Assembly (NCBI RefSeq): GCF_001422325.1
Contig: NZ_LMMR01000001.1
Coordinates: 807,256 to 871,255, forward strand
Length of the DNA: 64,000 bases
Direction of reading: 5' to 3'
DNA from: Leifsonia sp. Leaf264
Lineage (GTDB): Bacteria > Actinomycetota > Actinomycetes > Actinomycetales > Microbacteriaceae
Part shown: positions 43,911-51,700 of the stretch, in pieces
How the letters are laid out: each line of letters starts with the position of its first letter
Numbering within the stretch: the first letter of the stretch is position 1
Position numbers and translations under genes: made by a program
The notes under the pieces: model-generated
The model's input: the letters and a program-made list of their open reading frames with translations, nothing else
Databases searched by the model: none
Told to the model about the DNA's origin: nothing

Positions 43911-44621
43911 GTGACGATCACCGCCGCAGCCGACGGCTCAGCCCTCGGCAACCCCGGACCATCGGGCTGGGCCTGGTACATCGACGAGAACACCTGGGCC
44001 GCCGGCGGCTGGAAGCACGCCACCAACAACATCGGCGAGCTCACCGCCGTGCTCGAACTGTTCCGCTCCACCGCGCACCTCGACGAGGACCTGCTGATCC
44101 TCTGCGACAGCCAGTACGTCATCAACTCGGTGACCAAGTGGATGCCGGGCTGGAAGCGCAAGGGCTGGCGCAAGGGCGACGGCAAGCCCGTCATGAACCT
44201 CGAACTCATCCAAGAGCTGGACGCCGCCATCACGGGCCGCCGCTACAGGTTCGAGTGGGTGAAGGGCCACGCCGGCCACCCGCTCAACGAGGCCGCCGAC
44301 GAGCGTGCCCGCGCCGCCGCTGAGGCCTACCAGCGCGGTCGCCCGGTTCCGAGTGGTCCCGGCTTTCCGGGCGCTGGCACGTCGGTGACGGATGCCGCCA
44401 CTCCCCTCGCAGCTCCTGCCGCGCCGGCTCCTGCTGAGCCATCGGCCCCCCGGCCGGCGCCATCCGCTGCCCCGCAGCTCTCGCTCTTCGACGACGAGCC
44501 GGCCGCCGAGGAGCTGCACCCGGTGACGGTCCGACTGACCGCTGACGAGCACGCCCGCCTCGCGCGCACAGCGGCCGACCTCGGCATCACCGTCGATGAG
44601 GCGCTCCGCCGGCTGATCTGA
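43911..44621 (+). CDS. rnhA: Ribonuclease HI with extended C-terminal tail
   Basis: A 236-residue protein. The RNase H domain covers residues 1-145, starting VTITAAADGSALGNPGPSGW with the first catalytic Asp. Glu is in NNIGELTAVLE, Asp in LLILCDSQYVINS and the last carboxylate region is WVKGHAGHPLNEAAD. It cuts RNA in RNA-DNA hybrids. Unlike usual 150-residue enzymes it adds an Ala/Pro linker and a C-terminal VRLTADEHARLARTAADLGI segment resembling a ribbon-helix-helix. GTG 43911 with GGAAGG upstream is chosen; longer readings enter the low-complexity repeats. Confidence 0.9.
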   Translation: MTITAAADGSALGNPGPSGWAWYIDENTWAAGGWKHATNNIGELTAVLELFRSTAHLDEDLLILCDSQYVINSVTKWMPGWKRKGWRKGDGKPVMNLELIQELDAAITGRRYRFEWVKGHAGHPLNEAADERARAAAEAYQRGRPVPSGPGFPGAGTSVTDAATPLAAPAAPAPAEPSAPRPAPSAAPQLSLFDDEPAAEELHPVTVRLTADEHARLARTAADLGITVDEALRRLI

Positions 44622-44655
44622 GGCGCCGGTTCGCTGGCCTGCTACCGGGGCGTGG

Positions 44656-44677
44656 TACATTCACCCTCATGGGTGAA
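44656..44677 (+). promoter_or_regulatory. ArsR promoter-operator overlapping the start codon
   Basis: The -10 box TACATT (44656-44661) is seven bases before the ATG at 44669. The perfect palindrome TTCACCC-TCAT-GGGTGAA (44660-44677) covers the box, the start point and the first codons. A near copy lies at 45830-45851. Autorepression by the ArsR product is inferred. Confidence 0.7.
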
Positions 44678-45073
44678 CCAACGACGATGACTCTGGATCG
44701 GGTCTTCGGTGCGATCTCCGATCCGACCCGGCGCGAGATCCTGCTGCGGCTCTCGCGATCCGACGAGCGCGTGACGGATGTGGCGAGCCACTTCTCCATG
44801 TCGCTCAATTCCGTCTCGAAGCACGTGCGCGTGCTGGAGGGCGCCGGACTCGTGACCCGGTCGGTGCAGGGCCGCAATCACGTGCTCTCGTTGAATGCGG
44901 CACCTATGGCCGAGGCCGCGGCGTGGATGGAGTTCTACCGCGAGTTCTGGACGGATCGACTGGCCGCACTCGACCGCTTCGTGACGGGTGCGGCGGCCAC
45001 CGGGGCTGCCACCGCCGGGTCAGAGGCCATCGGCGCATCACCGGCCGGCACGGCCGAAGCGGCATCCGAATGA
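44669..45073 (+). CDS. ArsR-family transcriptional regulator
   Basis: A 134-residue winged-helix repressor. LDRVFGAISDPTRREILLRL opens it and HFSMSLNSVSKHVRVLEGAG (about residues 38-57) is the recognition helix region. There are no metal-binding Cys, so it is of the non-metal type often paired with SRPBCC proteins. The Ala/Gly-rich tail is disordered. Its start codon lies inside a palindrome (GGGTGAA arm), and its stop overlaps the SRPBCC gene (ATGA). It probably represses this two-gene operon and perhaps the second SRPBCC gene at 45932. Confidence 0.9.
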   Translation: MGEPTTMTLDRVFGAISDPTRREILLRLSRSDERVTDVASHFSMSLNSVSKHVRVLEGAGLVTRSVQGRNHVLSLNAAPMAEAAAWMEFYREFWTDRLAALDRFVTGAAATGAATAGSEAIGASPAGTAEAASE

Positions 45074-45528
45074 CCGTCGGAGCACCGGCGGGCTCCCCGG
45101 CACCAGCACCGGCCCTCGTCGTCTCCAGGGTCATCGCGGCGTCACCCGAGGCGCTGTTCGACGCCTGGACGGACCCGAGCAGCCTCGCCGCCTGGATGCA
45201 GCCCGGCGCCACCACGCACACCGAGGTCACGGCCGACGCCCGCGTCGGGGGCGAGTTCAGCATCCTGATGCACATGCCAGACGCACCGGTGCTGCACCGC
45301 GGCACCTACCTCGAGGTCGACCGACCCAGGCGGCTCGCCTTCACCTGGCGGTCGCGATTCACCGAGGACGCCGACACCCGCGTGACCGTCGACTTCACGG
45401 CGACGGATGCCGGGACCCTGGTCGCCGTCACCCACGAGCACCTGCCGCACGAGTCGGCGCGGGCCGCCCACCTCGATGGCTGGACAGACTGCCTCTCCGA
45501 ACTCGCGGCCTGGGCCGCCCCGGCCTGA
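45070..45528 (+). CDS. SRPBCC (AHSA1-like) ligand-binding protein 1
   Basis: A 152-residue START/Bet v1-fold protein of the AHSA1 group. VVSRVIAASPEALFDAWTDP opens the fold, followed by LAAWMQPG, VGGEFSILM, YLEVDRPRRLAFTW, TRVTVDFTATDAG and a C-terminal helix HLDGWTDCLSELAAW. Such proteins bind hydrophobic ligands. Coupled to the ArsR gene by a four-base overlap, it is probably the regulated partner. Confidence 0.88.
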   Translation: MTVGAPAGSPAPAPALVVSRVIAASPEALFDAWTDPSSLAAWMQPGATTHTEVTADARVGGEFSILMHMPDAPVLHRGTYLEVDRPRRLAFTWRSRFTEDADTRVTVDFTATDAGTLVAVTHEHLPHESARAAHLDGWTDCLSELAAWAAPA

Positions 45529-45542
45529 CGACCCACCCGGCA

Positions 45543-45602
45543 TCGACTTGGCAGTCGTGGCTGCCTGCGTGCGGACGCGAGCAACCGAAACTGCGAAGTC
45601 GA
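45543..45602. repeat. Intergenic palindromic element, copy 2
   Basis: Ends TCGACTTGGCAGT and AACTGCGAAGTCGA are inverted copies with one mismatch over 13 bases; an inner TGCGT/ACGC pairing closes the stem. It is 60 bases long and lies between convergent genes (SRPBCC and a small minus-strand gene). Ends match the element at 19551-19641. Confidence 0.65.
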
Positions 45603-45609
45603 GCTCGGT

Positions 45610-45783
45610 CTACTCCTCCGCTGGGCGCCCCGGGCGCACGGCAGCGGTGTCGGCGATGTCGATGCGAGTCGTTCCGTCGAGCCGTTCCTCCACCTCGATG
45701 CGCGGCGCTGCGTCGGCCTCGGTCGCCTTCGGTGCCGTCGTGAGCTGATCGTGGCGCTTCTCGTCGTTGGACATCTCGGTCAT
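45610..45783 (-). CDS. Small acidic protein, uncharacterised
   Basis: A 57-residue reading frame from ATG 45783 to TAG: MTEMSNDEKRHDQLTTAPKA, then TEADAAPRIEVEERLDGTTR, ending VRPGRPAEE. It is hydrophilic and without Cys or membrane segments. Support comes from codon pattern (third-position GC), AGGG upstream and the palindrome just after its stop acting as terminator. No family is recognised. Confidence 0.55.
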   Translation of the reverse strand: MTEMSNDEKRHDQLTTAPKATEADAAPRIEVEERLDGTTRIDIADTAAVRPGRPAEE

Positions 45784-45829
45784 TCCTGAAACCCTACGCC
45801 CGCCCCTGTCGACATCCGAGGTTCGGTGT

Positions 45830-45854
45830 TATATTCACCCTTATGGTTGAGTAA
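45830..45854 (+). promoter_or_regulatory. Second ArsR-type promoter-operator with a three-codon mini-ORF
   Basis: TATATT (45830-45835) is seven bases before ATG-GTT-GAG-TAA (45843-45854). TTCACCC-TTAT-GGTTGAG (45834-45851) copies the ArsR operator at 44660-44677 in sequence and position, with two mismatched arm bases. Seventy-seven bases of leader then precede the second SRPBCC gene, including three tandem CAGCCAA heptamers (about 45871-45892). Confidence 0.6.
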
Positions 45855-45931
45855 CTTGACGAGTGAAGCACAGCCAACAGCCAACAGCCAACAGCGCGAA
45901 GCAAGCGAACAAGAGAGCGAAGGACGAACCC

Positions 45932-46444
45932 ATGAGCGAGCAGGACTACACGGCGACGATCTCGGTGACGCAGACCCCGGATGCCGCATTCGCCGCGATC
46001 ACGCATCCGCGTGCCTGGTGGTCGGAGATGATCACGGGCGACACCGAGAAGCTCGGCGACGTGTTCGTCTTCGACTTCCCCGGCGTGCACCGCAGCACAA
46101 TGACACTGACCGAGGTGGTGCCCGGCCGGCGCGTGGTCTGGCACGTGACGGACACGATCATCAGCCTCGTCGAGGACCAGGACGAGTGGAACGGCACCGA
46201 CGTCGTCTTCGACATCGTCGAGCGCGACGGGCGCACCGAGGTGCGATTCACCCACGTCGGGCTGACACCGGCCTTCGAGTGCTACGACCTCTGCTCCAAC
46301 GCCTGGGGTTCGTACATCACGGCCAGCCTGCGCGACCTCATCGAGTCCGGCACCGGCTCCCCCATCGAGGCCGGCGACTCGCTCGAGGTCGAGTTGCAGC
46401 GCACGCAGGTCCGGTCGACCACGGCGGATGCTGTGCACCACTGA
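45932..46444 (+). CDS. SRPBCC (AHSA1-like) ligand-binding protein 2
   Basis: A 170-residue START-like protein. YTATISVTQTPDAAFAAITH opens the fold, followed by WWSEMITG, FDFPGVHRSTMTLTEVVPGR, WHVTD, VVFDIVERDGRTEVRFTH and a terminal helix around NAWGSYITASLRDLIE. It is similar to SRPBCC 1 in fold but not a close copy. ATG 45932 follows AAGGA; a GTG start 23 codons upstream was rejected because it reads through the CAGCCAA repeats. It probably answers to the same ArsR protein through the operator copy. Confidence 0.85.
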   Translation: MSEQDYTATISVTQTPDAAFAAITHPRAWWSEMITGDTEKLGDVFVFDFPGVHRSTMTLTEVVPGRRVVWHVTDTIISLVEDQDEWNGTDVVFDIVERDGRTEVRFTHVGLTPAFECYDLCSNAWGSYITASLRDLIESGTGSPIEAGDSLEVELQRTQVRSTTADAVHH

Positions 46445-46507
46445 GTTCACCTGTCGGTCGCCGACGCGCACTTGACGGTCGGGAGAGCGCTGCATCACAC
46501 TCGGAGG

Positions 46508-46720
46508 ATGAAGACGCCGAATGAGGACGAGGCTGTGGCGGAGATCGTCTCCCGTCTGGCCACTCGATTCCCGGATGCTCCTCGCGCCGATGTCGAGGCC
46601 GTGGTCGACAGCGAGCATCACGCCTACGACGGTCGTCCCGTACGCACCTACGTACCGGTGCTGGTCGAGCGCGGAGCCAAGCAGAAGCTGCACGCGCGAA
46701 CCTCCGATTCGGTGGCGTAG
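46508..46720 (+). CDS. Small protein with three-helix-bundle dimerisation domain
   Basis: A 70-residue helical protein: DEAVAEIVSRLATRFPDAPR, then VEAVVDSEHHAYDGRPVRTY and VPVLVERGAKQKLHAR. The R.F...PR..VE..V....H...GRPVRTYVPVLVER pattern is that of short actinobacterial three-helix-bundle proteins with no known role. GGAGG abuts the ATG without spacing, so the exact start is uncertain; a TTG 12 codons earlier is possible. Confidence 0.7.
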   Translation: MKTPNEDEAVAEIVSRLATRFPDAPRADVEAVVDSEHHAYDGRPVRTYVPVLVERGAKQKLHARTSDSVA

Positions 46721-46744
46721 ATCAGGGATGCGGGCGGCGCCATC

Positions 46745-47473
46745 GTGCGCTGGCAACCGCCGACGCTGACGGACGAGCGCCGACGACGCATCCTCCAACT
46801 GCTGAGCGCTGCGGAGCGCGCCCGCTGGGAGGCTGCGGCATCCGGCGAACCGGGCGATCGATTCCTCGTCGGGCGGATGCTGCTCCGCGAACTGAGCGCC
46901 GAGTCGCTGCAGATCCCGCTCGAGGCCGTCACGGTGCTGGCGGTGTGCCCGAGCTGCGGCGGGCCGCACGGCCGACCTGAGATCGCCGTCGACGGAGCGA
47001 TTCCCCTACGCGCCGGCCTCTCCCACACCGCCGGACTCGTGGTGGCTGCGGTCCTGCCGGCGACGCGCGGATCCGCGCTCGGGATCGACGTCGAGGCCGT
47101 CGCCGGCTCCTCGGAGCGACGCGCTGCGATCGATGCGCTGGTGCCGCCCGACCTCCGGGGAGCACGGGGTGCCCGAGGTCATGGACACGGCACCCGCGGC
47201 GCGCTCCGGGCGTGGACCCGCGTCGAGGCCGTACTGAAGGCCGACGGGCGCGGCCTGCGGGTGGACCCGAGTGCCGTCACCCTGCAGCGGGCGGACGGCA
47301 GGCTCGCGGCATCCGTCGACGGGAGCGAAGCGGACTACGCCCTGTTCGATCGGAGCATCGGCCGTCGGGGCCTTCGCCGCGGTGCCGTCATGAGCATCGC
47401 GATCGCGGACCCGGTCAGCGAGCCGAGCCCAGGGGCAGGACGGGCAGCGCGGCCGAGTACAGCCAGGCCGTGA
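46745..47473 (+). CDS. 4'-phosphopantetheinyl transferase (Sfp type)
   Basis: A 242-residue PPTase that loads the pantetheine arm of CoA on carrier proteins. GLSHTAGLVVAAV and ALGIDVEAV (Mg2+ Asp) lie in the middle, and WTRVEAVLKADGRGL (about residues 157-171) is the W..(K)EA..KA.G.GL signature with its catalytic Glu. A Cys pair and Gly-rich loop VCPSCGGPHGRP is typical. The gene converges on the M1 peptidase gene and overlaps it by 59 bases. The carrier domain of the nearby synthetase is its obvious client. Confidence 0.85.
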   Translation: MRWQPPTLTDERRRRILQLLSAAERARWEAAASGEPGDRFLVGRMLLRELSAESLQIPLEAVTVLAVCPSCGGPHGRPEIAVDGAIPLRAGLSHTAGLVVAAVLPATRGSALGIDVEAVAGSSERRAAIDALVPPDLRGARGARGHGHGTRGALRAWTRVEAVLKADGRGLRVDPSAVTLQRADGRLAASVDGSEADYALFDRSIGRRGLRRGAVMSIAIADPVSEPSPGAGRAARPSTARP

Positions 47474-48746
47474 ACAGCGGGCCCAGCGCGAGGCCGGTGC
47501 GCGCTTCGGCCAGGGTGACGAACTCGGCGGTCGAGGCCGTCGCGTGGCGCTTCAGGGTCGTCCACGCCTGCAGCACCCCGAAGAACGCCTCGTCGCCGAC
47601 GGTGAGCCGCAGCGCGTGCAGCGTGAGCGCCCCGCGCTTGTACACGCGGTCGTCGAACATGTGGGCCGCGCCGGGATCCCCGACCAGGATGTCGGCCGGC
47701 AACCGAGACAGCCCGACGCGGAACTGCCTCGCGAGGGCGTCGGCGCTCACCGACCCCGAGGCCTCCGACCAGATCCACTCGGCGTAGCAGGCGAAGCCCT
47801 CGTTGAGCCAGATGTCCTTCCAGGCGGCCACACCGACGCTGTTGCCGAACCACTGGTGCGCCAGTTCGTGCGCCACGAGCCGCTCGGAACCGCCACGGCC
47901 GTCGGCGTGGTTGGACCCGAACACGGCGAGCCCTTGCGCCTCGAGCGGGATCTCGAGTTCGTCGGCCGTCACCACGATGCCGTACGACTCCATCGGATAC
48001 GGTCCGAATGCCTGGTCGAACACAGCCATCATGCGCGAGACGTCGGCGAAGTCGCTCCGCACGGCGCGTTCGATCTCCTGGGGGAAGTACAGCGTGCCTG
48101 GCGTGGCGCCGAGAGCGAGATCCGTCGCGGCATAGCGCCCGATCTGCACCGTCGCGAGGTAGGTGGCCGTGGGCTCGGGCTGCTCGTAGGTCCAGTGACC
48201 CCGGCCCGACGCGACCCGGAAGTCCGTGAGGCGACCATTGCAGACGACGCGATAGGCGGCATCGGTCTCGACACGGATGCTGTAGCTCGCCTTGTCCGAC
48301 GGGTGATCGTTGCACGGGAACCAGGTGGGAGCGCCCGAGGGCTGCGAGGCGACGAGGAGTCCGTCGTCGAGTTCCTCCCACCCGAGGGTTCCCCACCGCG
48401 TGCGGCGCGGCTTCGGAGCACCGGCGTACTCGACGGTGACGCTGAACGCCTCGCCGGCGGCCAGGGCCTGGGCCGGGTCGACGCGCAGCTTCGTCGCTGT
48501 CTGCCGGAATGCGACCCGGCGGCCGTCGATGCTCACGCGTGACACCCGAAGCCCGACCAGGTCGAGGCTTAACCTGGTGAGCGGCTCGGTGGCGACCGCC
48601 GAGATCACCGCGATCGCCGTGAGCCTGTTCGTGCTGATGCGGTACTTCAGGTCGAGGTCGTAGGCCGCGGTGCTGTAGCCGCCGTTGCCGCTGGCGGGCA
48701 GGTAGGCATCACCGGCGCTCTCGGCACCGATCCCGGCAGCAGCCAT
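47415..48746 (-). CDS. M1-family zinc aminopeptidase coupled to the Pls-like synthetase
   Basis: A 443-residue peptidase, the two N-terminal domains of M1 enzymes without the long C-terminal domain. HELAHQWFGNS (about residues 289-299) and WLNEGFACY (about 310-318) make the HExxH-18-E zinc site. The exopeptidase GxMEN loop is replaced by LEAQGLAVF. No signal peptide is seen. The start ATG 48746 lies in the stop of the synthetase gene (TGATG); GTG 48749 is an alternative. From memory, the polylysine-degrading enzyme of Streptomyces albulus is a zinc aminopeptidase, so a trimming, release or immunity role on the polymer is inferred. Confidence 0.88.
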   Translation of the reverse strand: MAAAGIGAESAGDAYLPASGNGGYSTAAYDLDLKYRISTNRLTAIAVISAVATEPLTRLSLDLVGLRVSRVSIDGRRVAFRQTATKLRVDPAQALAAGEAFSVTVEYAGAPKPRRTRWGTLGWEELDDGLLVASQPSGAPTWFPCNDHPSDKASYSIRVETDAAYRVVCNGRLTDFRVASGRGHWTYEQPEPTATYLATVQIGRYAATDLALGATPGTLYFPQEIERAVRSDFADVSRMMAVFDQAFGPYPMESYGIVVTADELEIPLEAQGLAVFGSNHADGRGGSERLVAHELAHQWFGNSVGVAAWKDIWLNEGFACYAEWIWSEASGSVSADALARQFRVGLSRLPADILVGDPGAAHMFDDRVYKRGALTLHALRLTVGDEAFFGVLQAWTTLKRHATASTAEFVTLAEARTGLALGPLFTAWLYSAALPVLPLGSAR

Positions 48747-51700
48747 CACCGCACCCGCACGTGGTAGTCAGCCGTCGAGACGACGCGCCACGGTCCGATC
48801 GTGTTGCCGCTCCATCGGCTGCCGACGGGAACCTCCTCGCCGCGCATCACCAGCGAGGCGGGGCCGACTGTTGCGTGCGCGCCGATGCGGGCGGCGGGCA
48901 GGATGACGCTGTGCGGCCCGAGGGTCGCACCGGCATCGAGAGTGACGACGTCCATGCTCATGATTCGATCATGGAACAGGTGGGTCTGCACGACGCAGCC
49001 GCGATTGACGGTCGATCCGTCGCCGAGGCGCACCAGATCCGCCTCGGGAAGCCAATAGCTGTCGCACCACACGCCGCGACCGATCGACGCTCCGAGGGTG
49101 CGCAACCAGACGGCGAGCGCCGGCGTGCCGGCCGCGGACTGGGCGAACCACGGAGCAGCCACCATCTCGACGAAGGTGTCGGAGACCTCGGTGCGCCAGA
49201 CGAAGCTCGACCACAACGGATGCTCCCCCACCCTGATGCGCCCGACGACGACCCATTTCGCGACAGACGTGACGGCCGCAGCCACCCCGCCCGCGACGAG
49301 CATGACGACGCCGCTCAGGAGCACCGTGGCGACGGGTCCCGTGGACTCGATGAGGACGGCGAGGGCGAAGAACACCCCGAGACCGATTCCGCAGGTCACG
49401 AAGACCGGCAGGATGCGGCAGAGTTCCCAGAGCGTGCGGGCCAGCCGCAGCCCGGAGGTCGGGCTGTAGGTGCGGGTCTCATCACCGGCGACGTTCGCTC
49501 GGCGCAGGCGCACCGGCGGCGAGCCCAGCCAGGAGGATCCGGCCTTCGACTTCGCCGGTGCCACCGACAGCACGGCGACGAGCGAGTCCTTGGCCACCCT
49601 GTGGCCTGGCGCCGCCATGCCCGAGTTCCCGAGGAATGCCCGCTTGCCGATGCGGGCCGGGCCGATGACCATCCAGCCGTCCTGCAGCTCGTAGGAGGCG
49701 ACCATGGTGTCGTCGGCGAGGAAGGCGTTGTCGTCGATGGTCGTCATCGACGGGATCAGCAGCACCGTCGACGCCTCGACACCCCGCCCCACCTTCGCTC
49801 CCAGCAGGCGGAGCCACACCGGCGTGAACAGGCTGGAGTAGAGCGGGAAGAGGAGGGTGCGCGAGGCGTCAAGCAGGCGTTCGGTGCTCCACGCCTGCCA
49901 GCCGATGCGGCTGCGCACCGGATGCCGTCCCTCGTGAAGCCCGATGGCGAGCAGTCGCACCAGCACGACGACGAGACCGGCGAAGACCACGCCCGTGACG
50001 AGGGTCGCGGGCACCAGCCACGCCACGGCCGCCAGCGCGGCGGACGCGAGGTCGCCAGCACCCCGGATGCCGGCCGCGATGACGATGCCACCGGCCGCGA
50101 AGGCGATGATCGGCAGCAGCGACAGCACCAGGGACGCCACGGCGTAGGCCCAGACCCAGCGGGTGCGCCGAGACGGCTCGGGGCGATCGCGCCTCGCCGG
50201 CGCCGGGCCGACCCGCTCCGCGGGCGAGCCCGCCCAGCGCTGACCCGACGGGACCCGGCCGAACACCGCCGAACCGGGCGCGATCTCGGCGTACTTGCCG
50301 ATGCGGGCGCCGGGCAGCAGGGTGCTGCGCGCGCCGATGGTGCTGTGGGCTCCGATGCGCATCCGGCCTATGCGCACGACGTCGCCGTCGATCCAGTACC
50401 CGGCCAGGTCGACCTCCGGCTCGATCGCCGCGCCCTCGCCGATGGTGAGCATTCCGGTGACCGGCGGCATGGTGTGGAGGTCGACGTTTCGGCCGATCTT
50501 CGCTCCCAGCGCACGGGCGTAGTAGCTCACCCAGGGAGCGCCGGCGAGTCCGACGGCGCCGATCTGGTGCGCGATCTGGTCGGCGAGCCACATGCGCATG
50601 TGCACGGATCCGCCCCGCGCGTAGTCACCGGGCTCGACGCCGGCGAGCAGCATCCGGGCCCCGGCCACGGCGATGGCCATGCGCCCGAACGGGGTGATGA
50701 ACACGAGGATGCCGACGATCAGCAGCCAGAGCGGCACGACCGGCAGGTAGGAGAAGTCCTCGCCGACCCAGGCCAGCACCTGCGTGGCCGTCAGCAGGTA
50801 GAGCAGCCAGCGCACCCCGCTCAGGATGAACAGGGGCACACCGACGAGGGTCTGCAGCCATTGGGTCGACCGCGGCGTCGGCGCCGATTCGCGGAACCCC
50901 GTCGCGGCATCGTCGCCGCTCCGGGCGCGCACCCTGACGTCGAGTTCTGCTGCCATGGCGCCGAGCCGCGGGTAGTCGTAGATGTCGGCGACGGTGAACT
51001 CGGGGTCGCGCTCGCGGATGCGGGTCACGAGCTGGGCCGCAGAGAGCGACCCGCCGCCGAGGTCGAAGAAGCTGGCATCGGCTCCGGATGCCGGCACTCC
51101 CAGCACGGCGAGCCACTGCGCGGCCAGCCACTGCGTCGTCGAGTCCACGTCATCGTCGACGACGGGCTCGGCCTCCAGCGGCCAGGGCAGCGCAGCCTTG
51201 TCGACCTTGCCCGACGTGCGGGTCGGGAGCTCGTCGACGACGGCGAGCAGCGGAACTATGGCGGCAGGGAGTTCTTCGACGAGGCGAGCACGAGCAGCAC
51301 CCTGGTCGAAAGCGGCGCGGTCGGACACGGCCACATAGCCGACGAGCACCTGATTGCCGGCCTCGGTCCTGCGCACGGCGACAGCAGCACCGGTGACGCC
51401 GGGGAGCGCCTGGACGGCCGCTTCGATCTCGCCGAGCTCGATCCGTCGGCCTCCCACCTTCACCTGGTCGTCGGCGCGGCCCTGGAACACAAGCCCTGCG
51501 CGTTCGAACTGCACCAGGTCGCCGCTGCGATAGGCCCGGTCCCATCCGATGCTCGGAAACGGCGCGTACTTCTCGGCGTCCTTCGCCGGATCGAGATAGC
51601 GGGCGAGCCCCACTCCCCCGATGATGAGTTCGCCGACCTCGCCGTCGGCGACCGGGTTGCCATCGGCATCGACCACGGCGAGCGCCCAGCCGTCGAGCGG

